A stretch of DNA of 64,000 bases, from assembly GCA_029945625.1 (NCBI GenBank), contig JAQSCW010000010.1, positions 62,001-126,000 of the forward strand. Direction: 5' to 3'. The notes beneath the pieces are model-generated. The model did no database searches, was not told the origin of the DNA, and was given only the letters and a program-made list of their open reading frames with translations. Source of the DNA: a bacterium. GTDB lineage: Bacteria; Bacteroidota; Bacteroidia; B-17B0; Aurantibacillaceae. The position numbers and the translations under genes are program-made. Each line of letters opens with the position of its first letter. Position 1 is the first letter of the stretch. Of this stretch, positions 63,374-64,000 are shown piece by piece.

Positions 63374-64000
63374 ATGAAGAACATCCGTAACTTTTGTATT
63401 ATTGCTCATATCGATCACGGTAAAAGCACGCTGGCCGATCGCCTTTTAGAATATACCGGCACCATCAACAAACGCGACATGCAGGCGCAGGTGCTCGACG
63501 ACATGGATCTTGAAAAGGAACGTGGTATCACCATCAAAAGTCACGCCATTCAAATGGAGTATACTTACAAGGGGGAGAAGTATATACTTAACCTCATCGA
63601 TACTCCCGGCCATGTGGATTTTAGTTATGAAGTATCTCGGTCCATCGCCGCTTGCGAAGGGGCTTTACTTATTGTAGATGCAGCTCAGGGAATTCAAGCA
63701 CAAACTATTTCAAATTTGTATTTAGCACTTGAACACGATCTCACCATTATTCCCGTGCTAAATAAAATGGATCTTCCCAGTGCGGAGCCCGAGACGGTAA
63801 CTGACCAAATTGTAGATCTCATTGGCTGCGACGCCAGTGAAGTGATCCCCGCCAGTGGAAAATCGGGAATGGGCATTGAAGAAATTTTGCAAGCCATCAT
63901 TGAACGAATTCACTGTCCGGTTGGTGACCCAACTGCACCTTTGCAGGCCCTCATTTTTGATTCAGTGTTTAATTCCTTCAGAGGAATTGTGGCGTATTTC
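63374..64000 (+). CDS. lepA: Elongation factor 4, N-terminal part
   Basis: The first 209 codons of a translational GTPase that can back-translocate ribosomes; the gene continues past the window edge. G1 is [10 protein letters not shown] (about 11-20), the switch I region RGITIKSH is typical of LepA, G3 is DTPGHVDF and G4 is [27 protein letters not shown] and [14 protein letters not shown] distinguish it from EF-G and BipA. The leader of about 108 nt is longer than those of other genes here. Confidence 0.94.
   Translation, partial: MKNIRNFCIIAHIDHGKSTLADRLLEYTGTINKRDMQAQVLDDMDLEKERGITIKSHAIQMEYTYKGEKYILNLIDTPGHVDFSYEVSRSIAACEGALLIVDAAQGIQAQTISNLYLALEHDLTIIPVLNKMDLPSAEPETVTDQIVDLIGCDASEVIPASGKSGMGIEEILQAIIERIHCPVGDPTAPLQALIFDSVFNSFRGIVAYF

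Overview
This window is chromosomal DNA from a member of the Bacteroidota. Several independent signs agree. Many genes have the phylum-specific -7 element TAnnTTTG just upstream and mostly lack Shine-Dalgarno sequences. There is a type IX secretion (T9SS) cargo protein with a C-terminal sorting domain, and an outer-membrane protein with PorE-like architecture. The primary sigma factor is short and lacks region 1.1. A bacillithiol deacetylase (bshB1) and a futalosine-pathway menaquinone gene (mqnC) are also present. I cannot place it below phylum. No rRNA, recognisable tRNA, CRISPR, prophage or insertion sequence was seen.

Layout. 1-5.3 kb: start of mqnC, a possible structured RNA, a YjbR-family gene, then the energy-transduction operon exbB-exbD-exbD-tonB, closed by a strong terminator and followed by a small membrane protein and a PstS-like lipoprotein. 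5.3-11.3 kb: a secreted TPR protein, dprA, a methyltransferase and the (p)ppGpp enzyme Rel. 11.3-17.9 kb: a tightly packed minus-strand operon in which murB leads surface-glycan genes (two glycosyltransferases, an epimerase, an AsnB-type amidotransferase and a WcaF-type acetyltransferase). 18-26.4 kb: a glycosyltransferase, lpxD-bshB1, then on the minus strand an HNH-like gene, an S66 carboxypeptidase and an alpha/beta hydrolase, and metG with a secreted unknown. 26.4-35.6 kb: all minus strand, with a TPR-SpoIIE phosphatase, radA and a three-gene signalling operon (YwqK/MORN-repeat protein, six-PAS histidine kinase, LytTR regulator). 35.6-41.8 kb: rpiB, a thioredoxin-like protein, mnmG and a methyltransferase, set among three long non-coding stretches. 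41.8-49 kb: PorE-like protein, TPR protein, secreted TPR-CHAT protease and rpoD. 49-56.6 kb: recN, a LtaS-type transferase, a DUF4412 protein, fabI, a DUF420 membrane protein and a haem/copper lipoprotein. 56.6-64 kb: a T9SS cargo protein, hrpB, a RelE/ParE-type toxin-antitoxin pair between copies of a palindromic repeat, and the start of lepA.

The most notable signal is a cluster of four parS (ParB-binding) centromere sites at 39,507-41,246. Two are perfect 16-mers and two have one mismatch. They lie beside mnmG, and one is embedded in a coding sequence. In an otherwise compact genome, the neighbouring 1.4-kb gene-free interval and the AT-rich 0.57-kb interval at 35.6-36.2 kb suggest the replication-origin region. 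Transcription points away from the latter on both sides for several genes. The parS cluster is read directly from the sequence; the position of oriC is inference.
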